Shown here piece by piece: positions 42,903 through 50,923 of a stretch of DNA of 64,000 bases (position 1 is the stretch's first letter; each line of letters starts with the position of its first letter). Origin of the DNA: Terrabacter sp. 28. Its GTDB lineage: Bacteria; Actinomycetota; Actinomycetes; Actinomycetales; Dermatophilaceae. The stretch spans positions 62,001 to 126,000 of the forward strand of contig JYOE01000029.1 of NCBI GenBank assembly GCA_000955875.1. Reading direction: 5' to 3'. Both the position numbers and the translations under genes were made by a program. The notes under the pieces were generated by a model. That model did no database searches, had not been told where the DNA came from, and worked only from the letters and a program-made list of their open reading frames with translations.

Positions 42903-43654
42903 CGGACGGCCTCCTCGGGGTGTCGGGGGCGGGGCACGACGGGCAGGCGGCGCAACCAGAGCCGGATGCCGTGCGCGCGGATCAGGGCGGTCACGCGCTG
43001 GGTCATCAGCCCGTGGCGTCGGACGAGTCGGAGCAGGGCGCGAGGGGTCGCCGGCTCGGGGGTGCCGCGCGTCACGGCGGTCATGATGCGCTCGCCTCCG
43101 CGCTCGAGGGCGACGGTCACGCTGACGGCACGCGGCTCGAGCACGAGGCGGACGGCATACTCGCCGCTCGTGTCGTTGAAGGGCGACACGTAGAAGGCCT
43201 TACCCACCGTCGCCGTGCCGTCGTCGGCGACGTCGAGCAGGTACCCGTGGCGCTCGCCGTACGTGTTGTGCACCTCGAAGACGACGGCGAGCAGGCTGTT
43301 GTCGGGCCGGAGGCACCAGAAGACCGACAGCGGGTCGAAGGTGTGCCCCAGCACCCGGGCATTGGCGAGCATGAGCACCCGGTCGGTGGGCTCGAGCGTG
43401 ACGCCGCGCGCCTCGAGGAACCGCGAGACGTCGCCGCGTATGCCGCCGCCGAGCCGTCCGCGGTCGAGGTGGTCGCGCGCGTCGAACCGGGCGAACAGCT
43501 TTACGGGCCAAGGCATCCGGGGCAGGTCGTCGAGGTCGACGAGCCACTGGTAGTGGCCGTACGTGAAGCTGTGGCGCAGGGGGGTGCGGCGTGAGTGGGC
43601 GACGGTTCCGTCGACGAGGGCCGGCACCGGGGGCGGCGTCAGGACCGCTGTCAC
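42899..43654 (-). CDS. DUF1365 family protein
   Basis: A 251-residue protein of the DUF1365 family (VAHSRRTPLRHSFTYGHYQW start; DHLDRGRLGGGIRGDVSRFL; PLSVFWCLRPDNSLLAVVFEV; KAFYVSPFNDTSG). Its partners are almost always an FAD oxidoreductase and a CFA-type methyltransferase, as here, so it probably helps modify unsaturated fatty acids. The GTG start at 43654 overlaps the oxidoreductase stop (GTGA). Confidence 0.9.
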   Translation of the reverse strand: MTAVLTPPPVPALVDGTVAHSRRTPLRHSFTYGHYQWLVDLDDLPRMPWPVKLFARFDARDHLDRGRLGGGIRGDVSRFLEARGVTLEPTDRVLMLANARVLGHTFDPLSVFWCLRPDNSLLAVVFEVHNTYGERHGYLLDVADDGTATVGKAFYVSPFNDTSGEYAVRLVLEPRAVSVTVALERGGERIMTAVTRGTPEPATPRALLRLVRRHGLMTQRVTALIRAHGIRLWLRRLPVVPRPRHPEEAVR

Positions 43655-44949
43655 CAGCGGACCCCGAAGGACTCGGCCGCCTCCACGCCCGACCGGCACC
43701 CGTCCTCGTGGAAGCCCCAGCCGAGGTGTGCCCCGGCGAAGGCGAGGCGGTCGCCGCCGGCGCCACGCAGCCGGGCCGCAGCGTCGACGGCCTCACGGGT
43801 GAAGATCGGGTGGTCGTAGGTCATCCGCGCCGTGACGAGGGACTCGTCGACGGCGCCGGCGGGGTTGAGGGTGACGACGTGGTCGTCGGCGTCGGTGAGG
43901 CCGTGCAGGCGGTTCATCCAGTAGCTGACCGTCACGTCGGGCGCCGGTGCGTCGCAAGCGTGCATGCGGTAGTTCCACGACGCCTTGGCCTGCCTCGGCC
44001 TCGGCAGCACCGACGAGTCGCGGTGCAGCCACGTCTCGTTGCGCGAGTAGCGGATCGCCGACAGGTCCCGCTTCTCGTCCGGGGTGGCGTCGGCGAGCAG
44101 GTCGAGCGCCTGGTCGGCGTGGGTGGCGACGACGACGCGGTCGAACGTCGTGGTGTGGCCGCCGCCGACGATCACGTCGACCCCGTCGTCGTGCCTGGCC
44201 ACTGCGGTCACGGGGCTCTCCTTGCGCACGTCGGGCAGACGCTCGACGAGCCGTTCGACGTAGGTCGCCGACCCGCCGGTGACGGTGCGCCACGTGGGCG
44301 AGCCCGTCACCGTCAGCATGCCGTGGTGGTCGAGGAACCGGAAGAGGTGACGCGCGGGGTAGGACGACGCGTCGAGGTCGCCGCACGACCAGACGCAGGC
44401 CACGAGCGGGATGGCGAAGTGCCGCACGAAGTAGGTGGAGAAGCGGTGCTGCGCGAGGAACTCACCCCACGTCGGGTGCTGCGTCTCGTCGGCGAGGAGG
44501 GCACGGGCCGCGCGGTGGAAGCGCGGCACGTCGGCCAGCATCCGCACGAAGCGGGGGTCGGCGAGGCGGCGACGCTGGGCGAACATCCCCTTGGGGCCGC
44601 GCCCGCCGGCATACGAGAGCCCGCAGCCCCGGCACGTGATGCTCATGCTCATCTCGGTCGGCTGCGTGGGCACGTCGAGCTCGCGGAAGAGGCGGAGCAG
44701 GTGCGGGTAGGTCTTCTCGTTGTGGACGATGAACCCGCTGTCGATGCGCAGCGGCCCGTCACGGCCGGGCACGTCGTGGGTGTGCGCGTGGCCGCCGAGC
44801 CGGCGGTCGCTCTCGAAGAGCGTCACGTCGTGGGTCGCGCTGAGCACGTGGGCGGCCGTGAGGCCCGAGACGCCCGCGCCGATGACGGCTGCCGAGGGTC
44901 TGGTGCTGGGTCCCGTGCGGGGTCGGGGGGTGCTGTGGGGGCGGTTCAC
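43651..44949 (-). CDS. FAD-dependent amine-oxidase/desaturase-like oxidoreductase
   Basis: A 432-residue flavoprotein with the dinucleotide motif AAVIGAGVSGLTAAHVLS near residue 20 and a second FAD-contact region RLAFAGAHLGWGFHEDG near the end. It resembles Rv0449c and the oxidoreductases of furan/cyclopropane fatty-acid clusters. The GTG at 44949 has AGGAGG six bases upstream; the longer frame runs through the promoter region. It is the first gene of the six-gene light operon. Confidence 0.88.
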   Translation of the reverse strand: MNRPHSTPRPRTGPSTRPSAAVIGAGVSGLTAAHVLSATHDVTLFESDRRLGGHAHTHDVPGRDGPLRIDSGFIVHNEKTYPHLLRLFRELDVPTQPTEMSMSITCRGCGLSYAGGRGPKGMFAQRRRLADPRFVRMLADVPRFHRAARALLADETQHPTWGEFLAQHRFSTYFVRHFAIPLVACVWSCGDLDASSYPARHLFRFLDHHGMLTVTGSPTWRTVTGGSATYVERLVERLPDVRKESPVTAVARHDDGVDVIVGGGHTTTFDRVVVATHADQALDLLADATPDEKRDLSAIRYSRNETWLHRDSSVLPRPRQAKASWNYRMHACDAPAPDVTVSYWMNRLHGLTDADDHVVTLNPAGAVDESLVTARMTYDHPIFTREAVDAAARLRGAGGDRLAFAGAHLGWGFHEDGCRSGVEAAESFGVRW

Positions 44950-45081
44950 CGAGGCCTCCTGGCTGATGGGTCCCGGGTGGTTCGGCGCGGCGCCCCGACC
45001 GGATTGCGGCGGCCAGCGACCTTGTCGGGCCGTCGGTTTCGACGCGGTTTCGACGTGGTGCGTTGTCCATCCTTCGTCCAC

Positions 45082-45111
45082 ACCGTAGAGTGGCTGTTCA
45101 AGGTATGTCAA
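45082..45111 (-). promoter_or_regulatory. candidate promoter of the light operon, probable LitR target
   Basis: On the minus strand TTGACA (45106-45111) and TACGGT (45082-45087) are separated by 18 bases, a long spacer of the kind MerR-family proteins act on. Overlapping it on the plus strand is a direct repeat, TCAAGGT then TCAAAGGT. The site lies in the 179-base gap between the light operon and the SRPBCC-MerR genes. Confidence 0.55.
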
Positions 45112-45128
45112 AGGTTTGGGAGTAGGCC

Positions 45129-45599
45129 ATGGTCATCGTGCGCACCGTCACCGTCGAGCAGCCGGTGGACCGCGTCTTCGCCTACCTCTCCGACTTCACC
45201 AACACCAACGACTGGGACCCCGGCACGGTCCGCACCGAGCGCGTCGCCGGCGAGGGCGGCGTCGGCACGCGGTACCACAACACCTCGAAGTTCCTCGGCC
45301 GCGAGACCGAGCTCGACTACCTGGTCACCGAGCACGTGCCGGGCGAGAAGGTCGCGCTGCGCGGCGAGAACGCGACCGTCGTCGCCCACGACACCATGAC
45401 CTTCGTGCGCACCGTGATGGGGGGCGGCGGCGACGCCGGCAGCCCCGGCAGCGGCACGGGCACGACCGTCACCTACCGGGCCGAGTTCGAGTTCAAGGGC
45501 GTCGCCAAGCTCGTCGCGCCGCTCTTCGCGCCGGCCTTCAAGAAGCTCGGTGACGAGGCCGAGCAAGGCCTGCGCCGGGCACTCGGACAGCTGGCATAA
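45129..45599 (+). CDS. SRPBCC family (polyketide cyclase-like) protein
   Basis: A 156-residue protein with the START/SRPBCC pattern: N-terminal VEQPVDRVFAYLSDFTN and a long C-terminal helix (LFAPAFKKLGDEAEQGL). These bind hydrophobic ligands in a deep pocket; here a lipid of the neighbouring pathway is plausible. GGGAGTAGG precedes the ATG. Two bases separate it from the MerR photoreceptor gene. Confidence 0.88.
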   Translation: MVIVRTVTVEQPVDRVFAYLSDFTNTNDWDPGTVRTERVAGEGGVGTRYHNTSKFLGRETELDYLVTEHVPGEKVALRGENATVVAHDTMTFVRTVMGGGGDAGSPGSGTGTTVTYRAEFEFKGVAKLVAPLFAPAFKKLGDEAEQGLRRALGQLA

Positions 45600-45601
45600 C
45601 C

Positions 45602-46537
45602 ATGTACACCATCAAACGCGCGGCGGAGCTGACCGGGATCAGCGTCGCCACCCTGCGTGCCTGGGAGCGACGCTACGGCGTCGTCAGCCCCAAGCGTTCC
45701 GACGGCGGCTACCGGCTCTACGGCGCCGAGGACGTGCGCGCCCTCGCCATCATGAACTCCCTCGTCAACGAGGGCTGGTCGGCCCGTGAGGCGGCGGCCG
45801 AGACCCTGCGCCGCCTCTCGTCCCGCGACCCGGCCGGCAAGGACGGCCGCGACGGCCGCGAGCGCACCCACGCCGTCCCCCGTCGCGTGGCGCCCCTGCG
45901 GCCGGGCAGCCGCTACCAGTCCGAGGACGCCGAGGCCTTCATCCGCGCCGCCGAGCGGCTCGACAGCGCGTCGGCGACCGCGGTGCTCGACGCCCGCTTC
46001 AGCCTCGGCACCTTCGAGCACGTCGTCGACGACTGGCTCATGCCGACGCTCGAGCTCGTCGGCGAGGAGTGGGCGCACGGCCGCCTCACCGTCGCCGGTG
46101 AGCACCTCGTCTCGTATGCCGTGCAGCGCCGTCTCGCGGCCGCCTACGAGGCCGCCTCGGGCCGGTCCGACGGGCCGACCCTGCTCATCGGCCTGCCGCC
46201 GGGCGCCCGGCACGAGCTCGGCCTGCTCGCCTTCGCCGTCGCCGCACGCCGTGCCGGGTTCGCCACCGTCTACGTCGGCGCCGACCTGCCCGCCGAGGAG
46301 TGGGTGCGCGCCATCGAGGCACGCCGGGCCGCGGGCATGGTCATGGCCGTGCCGCGACACGTCGACATCGCCGCCGCCCGCAAGATCGTCGAGACGGTCA
46401 ACCGCAGTCACCCCGAGGTCGTCATCGGTCTCGGCGGCAGCCAGCAGGACGAGATCGAGGGAGGCTGCGTGCACCTCGGCCACTCGATCACCGTGGCCGT
46501 CGGCGAGATGTCGCGGCGCCTGCGCGTCCCCGCCTGA
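45602..46537 (+). CDS. litR: B12-dependent MerR photoreceptor regulator (LitR/CarH type)
   Basis: A 311-residue regulator: MerR helix-turn-helix at residues 1-70 (YTIKRAAELTGISVATLRAW ERRYG), a helical cap with the W-x9-EH signature (W157, E167, H168) and a cobalamin domain with the HxxG ligand motif (H204, G207) and VYVGADLPAEEW. CarH/LitR proteins bind adenosylcobalamin in the dark and repress; light breaks the Co-C bond and frees the promoter. The adjacent divergent operon with photolyase is the likely target, and cobK follows by one base. Confidence 0.93.
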   Translation: MYTIKRAAELTGISVATLRAWERRYGVVSPKRSDGGYRLYGAEDVRALAIMNSLVNEGWSAREAAAETLRRLSSRDPAGKDGRDGRERTHAVPRRVAPLRPGSRYQSEDAEAFIRAAERLDSASATAVLDARFSLGTFEHVVDDWLMPTLELVGEEWAHGRLTVAGEHLVSYAVQRRLAAAYEAASGRSDGPTLLIGLPPGARHELGLLAFAVAARRAGFATVYVGADLPAEEWVRAIEARRAAGMVMAVPRHVDIAAARKIVETVNRSHPEVVIGLGGSQQDEIEGGCVHLGHSITVAVGEMSRRLRVPA

Positions 46538-46538
46538 C

Positions 46539-47327
46539 GTGCGGGTCCTCGTCCTCGGGGGAACTGGCGAGGCCCGGGCGCTCGCCGCCGGGCTCGTCGA
46601 CCGCGGCATCGACGTCGTGTCGAGCCTCGCCGGCCGGGTCAGCGCTCCGGCCCTGCCCGTGGGAGCCGTCCGCGTCGGTGGCTTCGGCGGGGTCGACGGC
46701 CTCGCCGACCACCTCGTCGCCGAGGGCTTCACGCACGTCGTCGACGCCACCCACCCCTTCGCCCAGCAGATCACCGCCAACGCCGTCGCCGCCGCCGCGC
46801 GCGTCGGGGTGCCGCTCGTGCGGCTGCAGCGCCCCGGCTGGTCGGTCCACCCCCTGGCGGACACCTTCACGTGGGTCGACGACGTCGACGCGGCCCGGCG
46901 TGCCGCCGAGGAGCTGGGGCGGCGCCCCTTCATCACCACCGGCCGTCAGCAGCTCGAGTCGTTCGCGCGGTGGACCGACCGCTACGTCCTCGCCCGCGTG
47001 GTCGACCCGCCCGACTGGGCGGTGCCTTCCGGCTGGGAGGTGCTGCGCGCCCGCGGGCCGTACCCGTATGCCGCCGAGCGCGAGCTGCTCGAGAGCCGCC
47101 GCATCGACGTGCTGCTCACGAAGGACTCCGGCGGCGCCCTCACCGAGGCCAAGCTCGCTGCGGCGCACGACGTCGGCGTCCCCGTCGTGGTGGTCCGGCG
47201 ACCGGCCGTTCCGCGGGGCCTGCGGGTCGTCGAGTCGGTGGACGCCGCGCTGGCCGAGGTCGTGGCCGAGGGCGTGTCCGACGTCGTCGCCGACGTCGGG
47301 ACCGCACTCGACCCGAAACGCACCTGA
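46539..47327 (+). CDS. cobK: precorrin-6A reductase
   Basis: A 262-residue enzyme of the cobalamin corrin-ring pathway that reduces precorrin-6A with NADPH. Signatures: VLGGTGEARALAAGL at the N-terminus, VVDATHPFAQQITANA, and LLTKDSGGALTEAKL near the C-terminus. GTG start one base after the MerR photoreceptor stop, so co-transcription with litR links B12 supply to its light sensor. Confidence 0.93.
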   Translation: MRVLVLGGTGEARALAAGLVDRGIDVVSSLAGRVSAPALPVGAVRVGGFGGVDGLADHLVAEGFTHVVDATHPFAQQITANAVAAAARVGVPLVRLQRPGWSVHPLADTFTWVDDVDAARRAAEELGRRPFITTGRQQLESFARWTDRYVLARVVDPPDWAVPSGWEVLRARGPYPYAAERELLESRRIDVLLTKDSGGALTEAKLAAAHDVGVPVVVVRRPAVPRGLRVVESVDAALAEVVAEGVSDVVADVGTALDPKRT

Positions 47328-47356
47328 CGGCATACCTCGTCGCGTACCTTCGTCGC

Positions 47357-49141
47357 GTGACGGCGGTGCAGCGGGAGCGGGCGCTGTGGGAGCGGCTGCT
47401 CCCGGGGCTCGCCGTGCTGCGCGACTACGACAAGGTGTGGATGCGCGGCGACGTGCTCGGCGGCATCACCGTCGCCGCGTACCTCGTGCCCCAGGTCCTC
47501 GCGTACGCCGAGGTGGCCGGACTCCCCGCGGTCACGGGACTCTGGGCGGTGGGCCCGAGCCTGCTCGTCTACGCCGTGCTCGGGTCGTCGCGGCGGCTCT
47601 CCGTCGGGCCCGAGTCGACGACCGCCCTCATGACGGCGGCAGGCATCGGCGCCCTCGTCACGGGCGCGGGCGGTGTGGCGATGCGGCAGGAGATGGCGGC
47701 ACTGCTGGCGATCGCCGTCGGGCTGATCTGTGTCGTCGGCTTCCTCACGCGTCTCGGGTTCCTCTCCGACCTGCTCTCCAAGCCGGTGCTCGTCGGCTAC
47801 ATGGCCGGCATCGCGGCGCTCATGGTCGTCAGCCAGATCGGCAAGGTGACCGGCATCCGCGTGCAGGGCGACTCGTTCGTCCAGGAGCTGAGGTACGCCG
47901 CCACGCACCTGGGCGCCGTGCACGTGCCGACACTGCTGTTGTCGGCGGGGGTGCTCGTCGTCCTCCTCGGCTTCCAGCGCCTGCGGCCGACCTGGCCCGG
48001 CCCGCTCATCGGCATGCTCGGGGCGACCCTCGTCGTGGCGGTGTTCGGGCTCGTCGACCGCGCCGGGGTCTCGGTCGTGGGCGACGTGCCCCAGGGGCTC
48101 CCGGCGATCCGCGTGCCCGACCTCGGCAACGTCGACGTGTGGCGGCTCCTCCCCGCTGCCCTCGGCATCGCCGTCGTCGCCTACTCCGACAACGTGCTCA
48201 CGGGGCGTGCCTTCGGGGCGCGCCACCGCGAGAGCATCGACAGCAACCAGGAGTTCCTCGCGCTCGGCGGCGCCAACGTCGCCACCGGTCTGCTCCAGGG
48301 CTTCCCGGTCAGCTCGAGCGGCAGCCGCACCGTCATCGCCGACGCGATGGGCGCGCGCACGCAGCTGCACTCCCTCGTCTCGCTCGCGCTCGTCGTCGCG
48401 ACGCTGCTGTGGCTCGGGCCGGTCATCGGGGCCTTCCCGACGGCGGCTCTCGGGGCGGTCGTGGTCTACGCGGCGATCCGACTCGTCGACATCCCGGAGA
48501 TGCGGCGCATCGCCGCCTTCCGCCGCAGCGAGCTCGTGCTGGCGCTGTCGACGACGGCTGCGGTGCTGCTCTTCGGGGTGCTGCCGGGCATCGGTGCCGC
48601 CATCGCGCTGTCGGTGCTCGACCTCCTGCGGCGCATCGTGCACCCCCACGACGGCGTGCTCGGCTATGTGCCCGACGTCGCCGGCATGCACGACATCGAC
48701 GACCACCCGGACGCCGTGCAGGTGCCGGGCCTGGTCGTCTACCGGTACGACTCACCGCTCTTCTTCGCCAACGCCGACGACTTCACGCGACGCGCGCTGG
48801 AGGTGGTCGACGCGGCCCAGCAGCGCGGCGGGGTGGAGTGGTTCCTGCTCAACGCCGAGGCCAACACCGAGGTCGACCTCACGGCAGTCGACGCGCTCGA
48901 GGCGCTGCGCGCGACGCTCGAGCGGCGTGGCATCGTGTTCGCCATGGCGCGGGTCAAGCAGGACATGCGCGTCTCGCTCGAGGCGGGGGGCCTCGTCGAG
49001 CAGGTGGGTGCGGACCTCATCTACCCGACCCTCCCCACCGCCGTCGCCGCGTATGCCGCGTGGTACCGACGCGAGCACGGCACGCCCCTCCCGGGGCTGC
49101 GCATCCCGCCCGTGCCGCCCCAGCCGAAGGCCGAGGCGTGA
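47357..49141 (+). CDS. SulP family anion transporter with STAS domain
   Basis: A 594-residue membrane protein. The first 430 residues hold about 10-12 hydrophobic segments with SulP motifs (LGGITVAAYLVPQVLAYAEVAGLP; SSRRLSVGPESTTALM; NVATGLLQGFPVSSSGSRT), followed by a cytoplasmic STAS domain (FFANADDFTRRAL ... VDLTAVDALEAL). It probably carries sulfate, bicarbonate or a similar anion. GTG start at 47357; a GGCATAC motif lies in the 29-base gap after cobK. Confidence 0.92.
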   Translation: MTAVQRERALWERLLPGLAVLRDYDKVWMRGDVLGGITVAAYLVPQVLAYAEVAGLPAVTGLWAVGPSLLVYAVLGSSRRLSVGPESTTALMTAAGIGALVTGAGGVAMRQEMAALLAIAVGLICVVGFLTRLGFLSDLLSKPVLVGYMAGIAALMVVSQIGKVTGIRVQGDSFVQELRYAATHLGAVHVPTLLLSAGVLVVLLGFQRLRPTWPGPLIGMLGATLVVAVFGLVDRAGVSVVGDVPQGLPAIRVPDLGNVDVWRLLPAALGIAVVAYSDNVLTGRAFGARHRESIDSNQEFLALGGANVATGLLQGFPVSSSGSRTVIADAMGARTQLHSLVSLALVVATLLWLGPVIGAFPTAALGAVVVYAAIRLVDIPEMRRIAAFRRSELVLALSTTAAVLLFGVLPGIGAAIALSVLDLLRRIVHPHDGVLGYVPDVAGMHDIDDHPDAVQVPGLVVYRYDSPLFFANADDFTRRALEVVDAAQQRGGVEWFLLNAEANTEVDLTAVDALEALRATLERRGIVFAMARVKQDMRVSLEAGGLVEQVGADLIYPTLPTAVAAYAAWYRREHGTPLPGLRIPPVPPQPKAEA

Positions 49142-49587
49142 CGGCTCGGCCGACCGTCGTGGGGCTCCACGTGGCGAAGGCGCGCCGCCTGCCGACCCGC
49201 TCGGTGGAGAGCGTGGAGGCCGAGGCAGGTGCCGGTCTCGTCGGTGACCGCTACCACGGCAGCAAGCACCGGCACGTCACGGTGCAGTCGGCCACCGACC
49301 TGGCGGCCGCGGCCGAAGCCCTCGGGCGGCCCGTCGACCCCGGACTCACCCGGCGCAACGTCACGATCTCGGGCGGCGACATCCCGACGAAGCCCGGCAC
49401 GCGCATCGCCATCGGCGACGTCGAGCTCGAGGTCGTGCGGGTGGCTGCGCCGTGCCGCCTGCTCGACGACAACCTCGGCCCCGGCGCCGCGCGGGCGCTG
49501 CACGCCCGGGCCGGCACGGTGTTCCGGCTGCTCACGTCGGGCACCATCCGCGTCGGCGACGAGGTCGACCTCCACCCGACCCCCTGA
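49138..49587 (+). CDS. MOSC domain protein
   Basis: A 149-residue protein with the MOSC pattern: VGDRYHG near the N-terminus, LTRRNVTISGGD in the middle and the conserved Cys in RVAAPCRLLDDN. MOSC domains handle sulfur or molybdenum-cofactor ligands; no other molybdenum gene is nearby. The GTG overlaps the SulP stop (GTGA), so it is coupled to the transporter, which fits a sulfur role. Confidence 0.88.
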   Translation: MTARPTVVGLHVAKARRLPTRSVESVEAEAGAGLVGDRYHGSKHRHVTVQSATDLAAAAEALGRPVDPGLTRRNVTISGGDIPTKPGTRIAIGDVELEVVRVAAPCRLLDDNLGPGAARALHARAGTVFRLLTSGTIRVGDEVDLHPTP

Positions 49588-49612
49588 CGGGACCACGCCG
49601 GACCCCGTCGGG

Positions 49613-49653
49613 AAGTGGGCACTCGACGAGAAGTCTCGGTCGAGTGCCCACTT
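49613..49653. repeat. palindromic REP-like repeat, probable terminator
   Basis: Perfect 15-base arms AAGTGGGCACTCGAC (49613-49627) and GTCGAGTGCCCACTT (49639-49653), whose loop contains a further GAGA/TCTC pairing, followed by TTTT-CC on the plus strand. It is the same element as the cluster at 35134-35255. Lying between convergent genes, it may end transcription from both sides. Confidence 0.8.
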
Positions 49654-49679
49654 TTCCGACGCGCGGCCGGTGATCGACC

Positions 49680-50651
49680 TCAGAGCGCGGGTGCCGGACT
49701 GCGAGGACTGAGTGCGAGCTCGGCGGCCACGAAGTCGGCGAAGGCGGCGCCCAGCGGCATGTCCGACATGCCCTCGACGAAGAGGAACTGCCCCTGCGGG
49801 TTGACCTCGAGGAAGACCGGGTGCCCGTCGGGACGCACCTTGAGGTCGTAGACGCCCATCCGCAGCCCGAGGCGCCGGGTGACGTCGCGGAGGGCGTCCG
49901 AGAGCCGTGGCTCGAGCTCGACCGGCTCGACGACCATGTCGTTGGCGAGCCGCCAGTCCAGCTCGGCGCTGCTGATCCGTGCCGCGTGCACCGCGTCGCC
50001 GAAGACCATGACGCGCAGGTGGTCGGTGCCGGGCACCTCCTCCTGGTAGACCGTCGCCGAGACGCTGATCTCCGCGTCGTCGTCGAGGGAGTCGAGGGTC
50101 ACCCGCCCCGCCTGCAGCGACGTGCCGAGCAGCCCGGTGAGGGTCTTGGCGATGACCGTGCCGCCGTGGGCGCGGGTGAAGTCGCGCACGTCGGTGGGGT
50201 CGGAGCTGACGAGCGTGCGCGGCACCGTGAGACCGACCGCGCTCGCGACGCTGAGCTGGAGCAGCTTGTTCTGGGCGCGCTCCGTCGCGTACGGGTCGCT
50301 GATCCACGTGCCGGAGAAGCCGGCCATGAGGGTGCCCCGCAGCGCAGCCCGGTTGTCCTTGACCACGAGCTTGCGCAGCTGCGTGTCGGTGACGGCGTCG
50401 GGCACCGTCGGCCGGCCGTGGCAACGGCGCCACCAGACGAGGTCGAGGCCGCGCACGTCGACGGTGCCGCCCTCCTCGGTCGGCAGCGTGTGTCCCGGTC
50501 CGTCCACGTTGGACCAGGTGAGTCCCCCGGCGGCCGAGAGACGGTCGGAGGCGATGATGGCCGCGTCGATGTCGTGCGCCTCGCGCAGGTGCTTGCTGAT
50601 CACGTACGCGTGGAGGTCGCCCGCGAGGGTGACGATCGCAACTCTGGTCAT
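49680..50651 (-). CDS. ATP-grasp peptide ligase of a graspetide (MvdD-like) pathway
   Basis: A 323-residue ATP-grasp enzyme related to RimK/MvdD. Signs are VIAKTLTGLLGTS in the nucleotide region and YDLKVRPDGHPVFLEVNPQGQFLF with the metal-binding Glu/Asn. Such enzymes form ester or amide side-chain links in ribosomal peptides. The ATG at 50651 has AAGGAG upstream; a GTG at 50693 overlapping the precursor stop is less likely. The gene directly upstream encodes a fitting acidic precursor. Confidence 0.87.
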   Translation of the reverse strand: MTRVAIVTLAGDLHAYVISKHLREAHDIDAAIIASDRLSAAGGLTWSNVDGPGHTLPTEEGGTVDVRGLDLVWWRRCHGRPTVPDAVTDTQLRKLVVKDNRAALRGTLMAGFSGTWISDPYATERAQNKLLQLSVASAVGLTVPRTLVSSDPTDVRDFTRAHGGTVIAKTLTGLLGTSLQAGRVTLDSLDDDAEISVSATVYQEEVPGTDHLRVMVFGDAVHAARISSAELDWRLANDMVVEPVELEPRLSDALRDVTRRLGLRMGVYDLKVRPDGHPVFLEVNPQGQFLFVEGMSDMPLGAAFADFVAAELALSPRSPAPAL

Positions 50652-50689
50652 GGTTCTACTCCTTCGTCCTTCGGTCGCCGGGGTGCCGG

Positions 50690-50866
50690 TCACTCGTCGC
50701 AGTCGTCCCAGCCGTCATCGCTGCCGGAGATCGAGCCACCGGGCCAGCTCGGGCGCAGGCCGTCGGGGCCGACCACGGTCTGCTCCCAGGCGTCCAGCCG
50801 CGGCGGGTGGACGTAGCCCTCGTGGCTGCGGGTGAAGCGGGCCGACATGGGTGAGAGGTCCTTCAT
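50690..50866 (-). CDS. graspetide precursor peptide
   Basis: A 58-residue peptide, ATG at 50866 with GAGGAG upstream and TGA at 50690. The leader part starts MKDLSPMSARFTRSHEG and has WEQTVVGPDGLRPSW. The C-terminus is Gly/Ser then very acidic: SGSDDGWDDCDE. Ser45/47/49 can serve as hydroxyl donors and the Asp/Glu cluster as carboxylates for omega-ester rings. It sits 38 bases before the ATP-grasp gene. No methyltransferase or protease gene is adjacent, so export and leader removal are unexplained. Confidence 0.82.
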   Translation of the reverse strand: MKDLSPMSARFTRSHEGYVHPPRLDAWEQTVVGPDGLRPSWPGGSISGSDDGWDDCDE

Positions 50867-50884
50867 GACAACTCCTCGGTACTG

Positions 50885-50905
50885 GCCGGGCCTCGGTGAC
50901 CCGGC
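50885..50905 (-). terminator. small hairpin between cobD and the graspetide genes
   Basis: GCCGGG (50885-50890) and CCCGGC (50900-50905) form a short GC stem with possible extra pairs inside. It lies 19 bases past the cobD stop and 19 bases before the precursor start, so it may separate the two transcription units. No T run. Confidence 0.4.
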
Positions 50906-50923
50906 ACCGCCCGTCAGAGGTGC

